DNA from: Aequorivita vitellina
GTDB lineage: Bacteria; Bacteroidota; Bacteroidia; Flavobacteriales; Flavobacteriaceae
Direction of reading: 5' to 3'
DNA length: 64,000 nucleotides
Assembly: GCF_022008365.1 (NCBI RefSeq)
Contig: NZ_JAIRBA010000008.1
Coordinates: 1-64,000 of the forward strand
The notes below the pieces were generated by a model. The model was not told where the DNA came from. It did not search any database and was given only the letters and a program-made list of their open reading frames with translations. Each line of letters begins with the position of its first letter. Within the stretch, counting starts at the first letter, position 1. Shown in pieces: positions 57,132-64,000 of this stretch. Both the position numbers and the translations under genes were made by a program.

Positions 57132-59665
57132 TATTTTTTCTTGGCGGTGGCTTTTTTCTTAGTTGTCGATTTCTTTTTGGCTGCAGTTTTCTTTTTTGCC
57201 GCAGTTTTCTTTTTAGGGCGTTTTTTCTCTAATAACGCTTGAGCTTCTTCCAAAGTAATTTTATCAGCTTCAGTGCCTTTTGGCAATTCCACCTTAGTTT
57301 TTCCTTTTATAATATTAAATCGTCCCCAACGTGCCTTTTCAATCCGTATCTTTTCTTCGGGCCATTCATTGATTAATTTATCAATTTCTTTCTGCTTTTT
57401 GTCTTCAATAAGTTGTTCAATATCTTGATTTGAGAGATTGTCAAAATCATATTTTTTGTTCACATTAATGAACATGTTATTCCATTTAATATAGGGTCCA
57501 AAACGCCCTACTCCCTTTTGCACTGGTAAATCCTCATACATGTATATAGGAGCATCGGCTTTTTTCTTTTCTTCAATTAATTCTTTTGCGAAAGTCATAT
57601 CCACATCTAAAGGATCCATCCCTTTGGGAAGCGATATAAAGGTTTTACCAAAGCGCACATAGGGCCCAAAACGACCGTTGTTTACCTCAACTTCTTCATT
57701 GTCATAAATACCCAAAGTCTTCGGAAGTTTAAAAAGATCCATTACTTCTTCAAAAGTAACTAGATGCAATTGTTGATCTGGACGTAGGCTGGCAAATTTT
57801 TTCTCCTCATCGTCGGGTGCGCCAATTTGTGCCATAGGTCCATATTTACCCAAACGCACTAGCACAGTTTTTCCAGTTTCAGGATCTTCGCCAAGAATGC
57901 GCTCACCACTTTCGCGATCTGCATTTTCTTCTACATGCGCTACTTGTGGATGAAATTTTCCGTAGAAATCTTTCATCATTTTTGTCCATTCTTCCTTTCC
58001 TTCGGCAATATCGTCAAAATCCTGTTCTACTTTTGCCGTGAAGTTGTAATCGAGAATATTTTCAAAATGCGCTACTAAAAAGTCGTTTACGATCATCCCA
58101 ATATCTGTTGGAACCAACTTCCCTTTATCCGAACCAACTGTTTCGGTTAAGGTTTTGTCTTTTATATTTTCTTTTTGCAGTGTAAGTTGCATGTAGTTGC
58201 GCTCCACACCTTCAACTGTGCCTTTTTCAACATAATTTCTACTTATAATTGTTGAAATAGTGGGCGCATAGGTCGATGGTCGCCCAATACCAAGTTCCTC
58301 CAATTGCTTTACCAACGAAGCCTCCGTATATCGATATGGGGGCCGCGTAAATCTTTCGGTTGCTGTAATATAATTGTTTTGCAGTGAATCGCCATTTTTC
58401 ATATTTGGCAACATGCCCTCCTGCTCTTCTTCTTCAAAATCGGTTCCTTCCAAATATACTTTTAAGAAACCGTCAAACTTTATCATTTCGCCATTTGCAG
58501 TAAAATTTTCAGAAACTTTTTCCTTTGAAAGCACGTCTATTTTCACATTGGTACGTTCCAGTTGTGCATCGCTCATTTGCGAAGCCAACGTTCTTTTCCA
58601 AATTAAATCGTACAATCGCGCTTGATCGTGATCGCCAGTAATGGTGTGCTGGGTCATGTCTGTTGGGCGAATGGCCTCGTGAGCTTCCTGTGCGCCTTTA
58701 CTTTTCCCTTTGTAATCGCGGGGTTTGCTGTACGCTTTTCCGTAGGAATGGATTATCTCTTTTTGCGCAGCATTTTTGGCATCTTTACTTAGGTTTACAC
58801 TATCGGTACGCATATAGGTTATAAGCCCAGCTTCATACAGTCGTTGTGCAATTGTCATTGTTTTTCCTACAGAAAAATACAGTTTTCGCGCTGCTTCCTG
58901 TTGCAATGTTGAAGTAGTAAACGGGGCTGCCGGCGATTTGCTTGCAGGCTTTTTCGTTAAGTCTGAAATTTTATAATCGGCCCCTAAATTCTTCCGAAGA
59001 AACTCGCGTGCTTCTTTTTCGGTTTCAAAATTTTTGGGAAGCTTTGCTTTAAACTTGCTTCCGTCCAAGGTTGTAAACTCGGCATCAATTCTATATGAAC
59101 CTACGGGATTAAATACTTCAATTTCTCGCTCGCGTTCTACAATTAATCGTACGGCAACAGATTGCACGCGCCCAGCAGATAGTCCGCCTTTTACTTTTTT
59201 CCAAAGTACTGGTGAAAGTTCATAACCAACTAACCTGTCTAAAACGCGACGTGCTTGTTGCGCATTAACCAAATTATAATCTATTTGTCGCGGATTTTCA
59301 ATTGCTTTTAAGATTGCAGACTTTGTAATTTCGTGAAAAACAATCCGCTTGGTCTTGTTTTTATCTAACTTTAATTCTTCGGCCAAATGCCACGCAATAG
59401 CCTCACCTTCTCTATCCTCATCACTCGCTAACCAAACCGTTTCGGCTTTTTTGGAAAGTGCTTTTAACTCTGCCACCAGCTTTTTTTTGTCGCTGCTAAC
59501 TATATATTTAGGTGTAAAATCGCCCGAAACATCCACACCCAATTCCTTAGACGGAAGATCTGCAATGTGCCCAAAACTCGAGGAAACTTTGAAGTCTTTA
59601 CCAAGAAACTTTTCAATGGTTTTTGCTTTTGCTGGGGACTCAACTATCACTAAATTCTTTGCCAT
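57131..59665 (-). CDS. topA: DNA topoisomerase I
   Basis: Type IA enzyme relaxing negative supercoils. 844 residues. TOPRIM start MAKNLVIVESPAKAKTIEKFLG, ASDEDREGEAIAWHLAEEL, and the catalytic Tyr in GLITYMRTDSVNLS. The C-terminus has Topo_C_rpt repeats (GKYGPMAQIG, GRFGPYVRFG, GRFGPYIKW, GRFNIIKG) instead of zinc fingers, then a Lys/Ala-rich tail (KKKTAAKKKTAAKKKSTT), likely for DNA or RNA contact. Its stop overlaps the next gene, so they are coupled. Own promoter at 59686-59693. Confidence 0.96.
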   Translation of the reverse strand: MAKNLVIVESPAKAKTIEKFLGKDFKVSSSFGHIADLPSKELGVDVSGDFTPKYIVSSDKKKLVAELKALSKKAETVWLASDEDREGEAIAWHLAEELKLDKNKTKRIVFHEITKSAILKAIENPRQIDYNLVNAQQARRVLDRLVGYELSPVLWKKVKGGLSAGRVQSVAVRLIVEREREIEVFNPVGSYRIDAEFTTLDGSKFKAKLPKNFETEKEAREFLRKNLGADYKISDLTKKPASKSPAAPFTTSTLQQEAARKLYFSVGKTMTIAQRLYEAGLITYMRTDSVNLSKDAKNAAQKEIIHSYGKAYSKPRDYKGKSKGAQEAHEAIRPTDMTQHTITGDHDQARLYDLIWKRTLASQMSDAQLERTNVKIDVLSKEKVSENFTANGEMIKFDGFLKVYLEGTDFEEEEQEGMLPNMKNGDSLQNNYITATERFTRPPYRYTEASLVKQLEELGIGRPSTYAPTISTIISRNYVEKGTVEGVERNYMQLTLQKENIKDKTLTETVGSDKGKLVPTDIGMIVNDFLVAHFENILDYNFTAKVEQDFDDIAEGKEEWTKMMKDFYGKFHPQVAHVEENADRESGERILGEDPETGKTVLVRLGKYGPMAQIGAPDDEEKKFASLRPDQQLHLVTFEEVMDLFKLPKTLGIYDNEEVEVNNGRFGPYVRFGKTFISLPKGMDPLDVDMTFAKELIEEKKKADAPIYMYEDLPVQKGVGRFGPYIKWNNMFINVNKKYDFDNLSNQDIEQLIEDKKQKEIDKLINEWPEEKIRIEKARWGRFNIIKGKTKVELPKGTEADKITLEEAQALLEKKRPKKKTAAKKKTAAKKKSTTKKKATAKKK

Positions 59666-59685
59666 ATCCTATATTATTGTGAGTG

Positions 59686-59693
59686 CAAAAGTA
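59686..59693 (-). promoter_or_regulatory. -7 promoter element of topA
   Basis: On the minus strand TACTTTTG matches TAnnTTTG; start near 59681 and a ~16-base leader. Confidence 0.55.
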
Positions 59694-59926
59694 TATGAAT
59701 TTTTTAATTCGAATGATTAAGCTTGTAAAATTCGCGAAATAGGGTGGGTAATTTCGCTGCAAATCGGAGGATAATTCAACACAAAGACGGTTGTAATTTT
59801 TAAAACATTGCTAGCTTAAAATTGCTTCATTGTTACGATTCAAACAAAATTTTACACAAAAAAGAATTTTGGATTCGCGGTAAATTTCAAGGTTTAAATT
59901 AATTTCTTTAAAAACCAATCTGCCAC

Positions 59927-59958
59927 TTTGTCACCGTTAGCAATTAATTGTATCTTTG
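59927..59958 (+). promoter_or_regulatory. Promoter of miaB with -33 and -7 elements
   Basis: TTTG at 59927-59930 and TATCTTTG at 59951-59958 are separated by 20 bases, the canonical Bacteroidota arrangement. Predicted start near 59963, leader about 45 bases to ATG 60008. This is the clearest promoter in the window. Confidence 0.8.
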
Positions 59959-60007
59959 CCGATTCAACGATTTAGATTTTTAAATGCAATGACGCTCGAT
60001 TTTTTTT

Positions 60008-61447
60008 ATGGAAAAGGTAATTGATGAAAAAGTACAGGGAAACACACTAACATTAGAGGCTCGCACAGCCAATTCCCGTAAATTATATATTGAAAGCTAC
60101 GGCTGCGCTATGAATTTTAGCGACAGCGAGATAGTAGCTTCTATACTTGCAGACCAAGGTTATAACACCACCAACGCACTTGAAGATGCAGATTTGGTTT
60201 TGGTAAACACGTGCTCAATTCGTGATAAAGCAGAGCAAACCGTGCGCAAACGTTTGGAAAAATACAACGCGGTAAAAAGAACCAAAAATCCGAAAATGAA
60301 AGTTGGCGTTTTAGGCTGTATGGCCGAACGTTTAAAGGAAAAATTTCTTGAAGAAGAAAAAATAGTCGATTTGGTAGTTGGGCCAGATGCGTACAAAGAC
60401 ATCCCAAATTTGTTGAAAGAAGTTGAAGAAGGTCGCGATGCAGTGAACGTTATTCTTTCAAAAGAAGAAACCTACGGCGATATTTCGCCAGTAAGATTGG
60501 GCGGCAATGGAATTACGGCTTTTGTAAGTATTACGCGTGGATGCGATAATATGTGCACGTTTTGCGTAGTGCCCTTTACTCGTGGCCGCGAACGCAGCCG
60601 CGACCCGCAAAGTATTTTACAGGAAATAGATGATTTAGCCGAAAAAAATTACAAGGAGATTACCTTGCTCGGTCAAAATGTGGACAGTTATTTATGGTAC
60701 GGCGGCGGCTTGAAAAAAGATTTTAAAAATGCTTCCGACATGCAAAAAGCAACGGCCACAGATTTCGCACAACTGTTAGATATGGCTGCAAAGGCGCATC
60801 CCGAAATGCGAATTCGTTTTTCTACCAGCAACCCGCAGGATATGCACGAAGAAGTATTGCACGTTGTTGCAAAACACAAAAATATTTGCAACCATATTCA
60901 CCTGCCTGTACAAAGTGGGAGCACGCGAATTTTAAAAGAAATGAACCGCCAGCACACACGCGAAGAATATATGAAATTGATAGACCGCATTCGCGAAATT
61001 ATTCCTGGCTGTGCAATTTCGCAAGATATGATTGTTGGATTTCCTACGGAAACAGAGGAAGACCATCAAGCAACTTTGGGCTTAATGGAATATGTAAAAT
61101 ACGACTTTGGTTATATGTACAAATATTCCGAAAGACCCGGAACCAATGCTGCTCGAAAATTGGAAGACGACGTGCCCGAAGAAACAAAAAGTAGAAGATT
61201 GACCGAAATTGTAGATCTTCAACAAAAACACAGCGCTATTCGTACCGCTTCATTTTTAGGAAAAACCGTATCGGTTTTAATTGAAAAGGAATCGAAGAAA
61301 AATAAGGATGAATGGAGCGGAAGAACGGAGCATAATAATGTTGCTGTTTTTCCGAAGAAAAATTATAAAGCGGGCGATTTTGTAAATGTAAAAATAACCG
61401 ATTGTACTACTGCAACGCTAATTGGCGAAGCGGTTGAGCTCTCATAA
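60008..61447 (+). CDS. miaB: tRNA-2-methylthio-N6-dimethylallyladenosine synthase
   Basis: Radical-SAM methylthiotransferase modifying A37 of tRNAs reading U-starting codons. 479 residues. N-terminal cluster cysteines: C33 (YGCAMN), NTCSIRD and LGCMAERL. Radical-SAM motif GCDNMCTFCVVPFTRG (CxxxCxxC). Substrate region with YKYSERPGTNAARKLEDDVP and C-terminal TRAM domain (SVLIEKESKK to ATLIGEAVEL). First gene of a likely operon with the lipoprotein (12-bp gap) and the sigma-54 activator. Confidence 0.96.
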   Translation: MEKVIDEKVQGNTLTLEARTANSRKLYIESYGCAMNFSDSEIVASILADQGYNTTNALEDADLVLVNTCSIRDKAEQTVRKRLEKYNAVKRTKNPKMKVGVLGCMAERLKEKFLEEEKIVDLVVGPDAYKDIPNLLKEVEEGRDAVNVILSKEETYGDISPVRLGGNGITAFVSITRGCDNMCTFCVVPFTRGRERSRDPQSILQEIDDLAEKNYKEITLLGQNVDSYLWYGGGLKKDFKNASDMQKATATDFAQLLDMAAKAHPEMRIRFSTSNPQDMHEEVLHVVAKHKNICNHIHLPVQSGSTRILKEMNRQHTREEYMKLIDRIREIIPGCAISQDMIVGFPTETEEDHQATLGLMEYVKYDFGYMYKYSERPGTNAARKLEDDVPEETKSRRLTEIVDLQQKHSAIRTASFLGKTVSVLIEKESKKNKDEWSGRTEHNNVAVFPKKNYKAGDFVNVKITDCTTATLIGEAVELS

Positions 61448-61459
61448 ATCCAATATATT

Positions 61460-62308
61460 ATGAAACGTATTTTACTTCTTTTTGCAGCAAGTTTATTGAC
61501 ATTTGCCTGTTCTAGCAATGACGACGTTCCCGCTGAGCCACAGGAATTAAAAATCAAAAAGTTTAGTCAAGATTTTTATTTTAATCAAAGTACCGACAAT
61601 TATACTTTAGAAAGGTTATTTGATGAATCTGGACAAACTGTTAGCGAAAGTACGATTCATCCACAAATGACCTTCAATTGGTTATACAGCTACAACAGTT
61701 CAGGACTAATTAGTGAAAAAAGTCTATTTTATGACGTTAACGCACACCAAAGACAAGATATTTTCGCATACGATGTTAATAACGAGATTGACGGCATAAC
61801 TTTCGAGAATGGTCTCGGTGATGTTTTAAGTATTCGAGATTATACTATAGAGAACGATAAAATTACATATGAGCAAGCTTCAATTTATGGAGAAATATAT
61901 TACAATGCTGAAGGCAAAATAGTAAAAAACTTCGTTAACACTGATACGGGTACATCTACACAAATTATTGAATATACTGGCGATAATATAAGCCAGATTA
62001 ATGAAACCCAAAGTAATGGATTTGAAGGGACTTACACATTTGAATACGATGATGGAGTTAACCCGCTATACGACTGTGTTGAAAACAATTACACAAACGC
62101 AACTATCGGCGATCATATTAGCTTGTTTAAAAGACATAATTATTTTTCAAAAAACAATTATACGCAAATCACTTTTATCAGTTCAATACCAGACTCTAAT
62201 TATGTAAAAACAAAAACCACTATTTATAATGCAGATGGTTATCCTACAAATGCAGTGGTTGAAAAGAACGGTGTACTAATTGAAGAATTGACTTACGATT
62301 ATTATTAA
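61460..62308 (+). CDS. Lipoprotein of unknown function (YD-repeat-like)
   Basis: 282 residues. Signal MKRILLLFAASLLTFACSSN with lipobox TFAC. The body consists of repeated tyrosine/asparagine-rich strands such as LERLFDESGQTVSES, YSYNSSGLISEKSLFYD and YNAEGKIVKNFVNT, a weak YD/RHS-like pattern often found in flavobacterial DUF-type lipoproteins. Function unknown. It directly follows miaB by 12 bp and is transcribed with it. Confidence 0.75.
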   Translation: MKRILLLFAASLLTFACSSNDDVPAEPQELKIKKFSQDFYFNQSTDNYTLERLFDESGQTVSESTIHPQMTFNWLYSYNSSGLISEKSLFYDVNAHQRQDIFAYDVNNEIDGITFENGLGDVLSIRDYTIENDKITYEQASIYGEIYYNAEGKIVKNFVNTDTGTSTQIIEYTGDNISQINETQSNGFEGTYTFEYDDGVNPLYDCVENNYTNATIGDHISLFKRHNYFSKNNYTQITFISSIPDSNYVKTKTTIYNADGYPTNAVVEKNGVLIEELTYDYY

Positions 62309-62324
62309 TACTGAAAACACGAGA

Positions 62325-62342
62325 TTCCCGCCTCCGCGGGAA
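62325..62342. repeat. Perfect GC-rich hairpin before the sigma-54 activator
   Basis: TTCCCGC, a four-base loop CTCC, then GCGGGAA. It ends only six bases before ATG 62349, so in the RNA it would cover the space where a ribosome binds. The same look (ATTCCCGCCT..CGCGGGAA) is seen among dispersed flavobacterial palindromes. Confidence 0.65.
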
Positions 62343-62348
62343 GTTACT

Positions 62349-63629
62349 ATGGAAAGCATACAAGCAACAAAACAACGTTTCGGAATAATTGGGAACGACC
62401 CAAAACTAAACCGTGCCGTAGAAAAAGCAATTCAGGTTGCCCCGACTGATATTTCGGTATTGGTAACGGGTGAAAGCGGCGTGGGTAAAGAAAGTATTCC
62501 AAAAATAATTCACTCTCTTTCTCATAGAAAACACGGAAAATACATAGCCGTAAACTGCGGCGCCATTCCCGAAGGCACAATAGACAGCGAACTTTTTGGC
62601 CACGAAAAAGGTTCGTTTACGGGAGCAACGGCAACCCGTAGCGGTTATTTTGAAGTAGCCGATGGCGGCACAATTTTCCTCGATGAAGTGGGCGAATTAC
62701 CACTGCCAACACAAGTTCGGCTTCTCCGGGTTTTAGAAAATGGTGAATTTTTAAAAGTAGGCTCTTCAAAAAGTCAAAAAACAGACGTGCGCATTGTAGC
62801 CGCCACAAACGTAAAAATGGCAGAAGCTATTGAAAAGGGGAAATTCCGCGAAGACCTGTATTATCGGTTAAGTACGGTAGAGATTAATCTACCACCACTT
62901 CGCGAAAGACAGGAAGATATTCATTTGCTTTTCAGAAAATTTGCGGCAGATTTTGCACAGAAATACAAAATGCCCACCATTCGTTTAGACGAGCGCGCCA
63001 CTTCTTTACTACTGCAATATCGATGGAGCGGTAACGTACGCCAGTTGCGCAATGTGGCGGAGCAAATCTCGGTCTTAGAGCAAAATCGCGAAATTAATTA
63101 CGACACCTTAAAGCATTATTTACCAAACATGGGCAGCAACCTGCCGGCAATTGTAAATGCAAAAAAAACCGAAAGCGATTTTAGCAGCGAGCGCGAAATT
63201 CTATACAAAGTACTTTTTGATATGAAACGCGATGTAAACGACCTAAAAAAGCTTACTTTAGAATTGATGAAAACTGGTAATACAGCCAAGGTTAAAGAAG
63301 AACAATCGTCGCTTATCAATAAAATTTATGCCGAAGATAATAACGCCGAAGAGGAACTGGCTTCAATAATAGAAGAGGAAGAAAACAACGGCTCGCAAAG
63401 CGATGTTGAAGTTTTTAGCATTCCCGAACACGCCGCCGAACAACGGAAAGACAAATACGAATACGCCGAAGACATTGAAGAAGAAGAAAACCTGTCGCTT
63501 CAGCAAAAGGAATTGGAACTCATTAAAAAGTCTCTCGAAAAATACAATGGAAAACGCAAAGATGCCGCAGACGAATTAGGCATTTCGGAACGTACTTTAT
63601 ACAGAAAAATTAAACAATACGATCTGTAA
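62349..63629 (+). CDS. Sigma-54-dependent transcriptional activator
   Basis: 426 residues. AAA+ core: Walker [11 protein letters not shown], the sigma-54 contact loop in the form GSFTGA ([14 protein letters not shown]), Walker [13 protein letters not shown], sensor and arginine-finger region [22 protein letters not shown]. There is no receiver or sensor domain in front. A Glu-rich linker ([15 protein letters not shown], ~330-365) separates the ATPase from the C-terminal Fis-type helix-turn-helix ([21 protein letters not shown], final 21 residues, key part ERTLYRKI). It sits in front of lptE, as commonly seen in Flavobacteriaceae; targets unknown. Confidence 0.93.
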   Translation: MESIQATKQRFGIIGNDPKLNRAVEKAIQVAPTDISVLVTGESGVGKESIPKIIHSLSHRKHGKYIAVNCGAIPEGTIDSELFGHEKGSFTGATATRSGYFEVADGGTIFLDEVGELPLPTQVRLLRVLENGEFLKVGSSKSQKTDVRIVAATNVKMAEAIEKGKFREDLYYRLSTVEINLPPLRERQEDIHLLFRKFAADFAQKYKMPTIRLDERATSLLLQYRWSGNVRQLRNVAEQISVLEQNREINYDTLKHYLPNMGSNLPAIVNAKKTESDFSSEREILYKVLFDMKRDVNDLKKLTLELMKTGNTAKVKEEQSSLINKIYAEDNNAEEELASIIEEEENNGSQSDVEVFSIPEHAAEQRKDKYEYAEDIEEEENLSLQQKELELIKKSLEKYNGKRKDAADELGISERTLYRKIKQYDL

Positions 63630-63688
63630 GCACAAGATTTATCACGCGCAAAGTGCTCCGTAACAAAATTAAAATCAAAGTAAAGTAA

Positions 63689-64000
63689 ATGTCAAAAACA
63701 GTTTCAATTTTATGCTTACTAACCATAGCATTTTCTTTGCAGGGCTGCGGACCGTACTCGTTTACTGGTGCCGATATTAATTACAGTACAACAAAAACGG
63801 TTCAGGTAAATTATTTTCAGAATAACGCACCAATTGTTGAACCCGGAATTGCACGCGATTTTACACAAAAGCTGCAAGACTTACTTTTAAACCAAACGAG
63901 TTTAGACCTTGTAAATAGCAATGGCGATTTGGTGTACGAAGGTGAAATTACACAGTTTTACATTGCGCCAATCACCGCAACCTCTACCAGCACCGCCGCG
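63689..64000 (+). CDS. lptE: LPS assembly lipoprotein LptE (3' end outside window)
   Basis: 104 codons visible from ATG 63689. Signal MSKTVSILCLLTIAFSLQGC with lipobox LQGC, then GPYSFTGADINYSTTKTVQVNYF and IARDFTQKLQDLLLNQTSLDLV, the pattern of the Bacteroidota LptE family, which plugs the LptD barrel and helps place lipopolysaccharide in the outer membrane. The gap to the sigma-54 activator is 59 bp. The rest of the gene lies beyond base 64000. Confidence 0.85.
   Translation, partial: MSKTVSILCLLTIAFSLQGCGPYSFTGADINYSTTKTVQVNYFQNNAPIVEPGIARDFTQKLQDLLLNQTSLDLVNSNGDLVYEGEITQFYIAPITATSTSTAA

Larger units (their letters stand above)
59666..60007. other. Divergent spacer between topA and miaB
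   Basis: 342 bases. Contains the topA -7 box on the minus strand (59686-59693) and the miaB promoter on the plus strand (59927-59958). The remaining ~230 bases are A/T-rich and hold no feature I can name. Confidence 0.6.

Overview
The window is chromosomal DNA of a member of the Bacteroidota, most likely family Flavobacteriaceae. The evidence is a complete gldK-gldL-gldM-gldN set (type IX secretion and gliding motor), proteins built for type IX secretion (a truncated PKD-type surface protein at the left edge and an FG-GAP protein with a C-terminal sorting domain), a fused SecDF, low GC, and promoters of the Bacteroidota form TAnnTTTG. It reads as core chromosome with a few accessory islands; I see no prophage, insertion sequence or CRISPR array.

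Layout. 1-6.1 kb: end of a large surface protein, then folE, cysS, yidD, lgt and a DUF192 lipoprotein. 6.4-13.8 kb: secDF, an unknown anchored protein, and a three-gene locus (small Cys-rich protein, TonB-dependent receptor, Met/His-rich lipoprotein) that looks like outer-membrane copper uptake. 14-21.4 kb: class II ribonucleotide reductase, mdh, gyrB, a DUF2911 protein, queE. 21.5-26.7 kb: a HerA-like ATPase and a run of small or membrane proteins (DUF7218, VOC, AI-2E family, DCC, YkvA). 26.7-32.8 kb: folD, a decayed four-helix-bundle gene, ffh, nhaA, and a LytS/LytTR-type two-component pair. 33-38.5 kb: the FG-GAP protein, an orphan gene, and an arsenic operon (arsR, arsM, phosphatase-type arsenate reductase, acr3). 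38.6-50 kb: a carboxypeptidase-regulatory-like protein, GtrA, two Skp/OmpH chaperones, a cytochrome c, a DEAD-box helicase, an esterase, initiator tRNA, an AsmA-like protein, a CPXCG protein, an ABC-F ATPase and a DUF983 protein. 50-64 kb: an FAD oxidoreductase, the gld operon read leftwards and preceded by topA and a degenerate arginase-fold gene, then miaB, a lipoprotein, a sigma-54 activator and the start of lptE.

How genes work together. SecDF, YidD, Ffh, Lgt, Skp and LptE serve protein export, lipidation and envelope assembly; GldKLMN forms the type IX machine that would export the surface proteins at 1 kb and 33 kb. The arsenic genes combine regulation, methylation, arsenate reduction and arsenite efflux. 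The putative copper locus keeps the CxxxM and HxM residues of the OprC/NosA receptors and has a perfect inverted repeat in front of its first gene. Several translation starts were moved inward from the longest reading frame because a promoter or signal peptide demands it; these are noted gene by gene.
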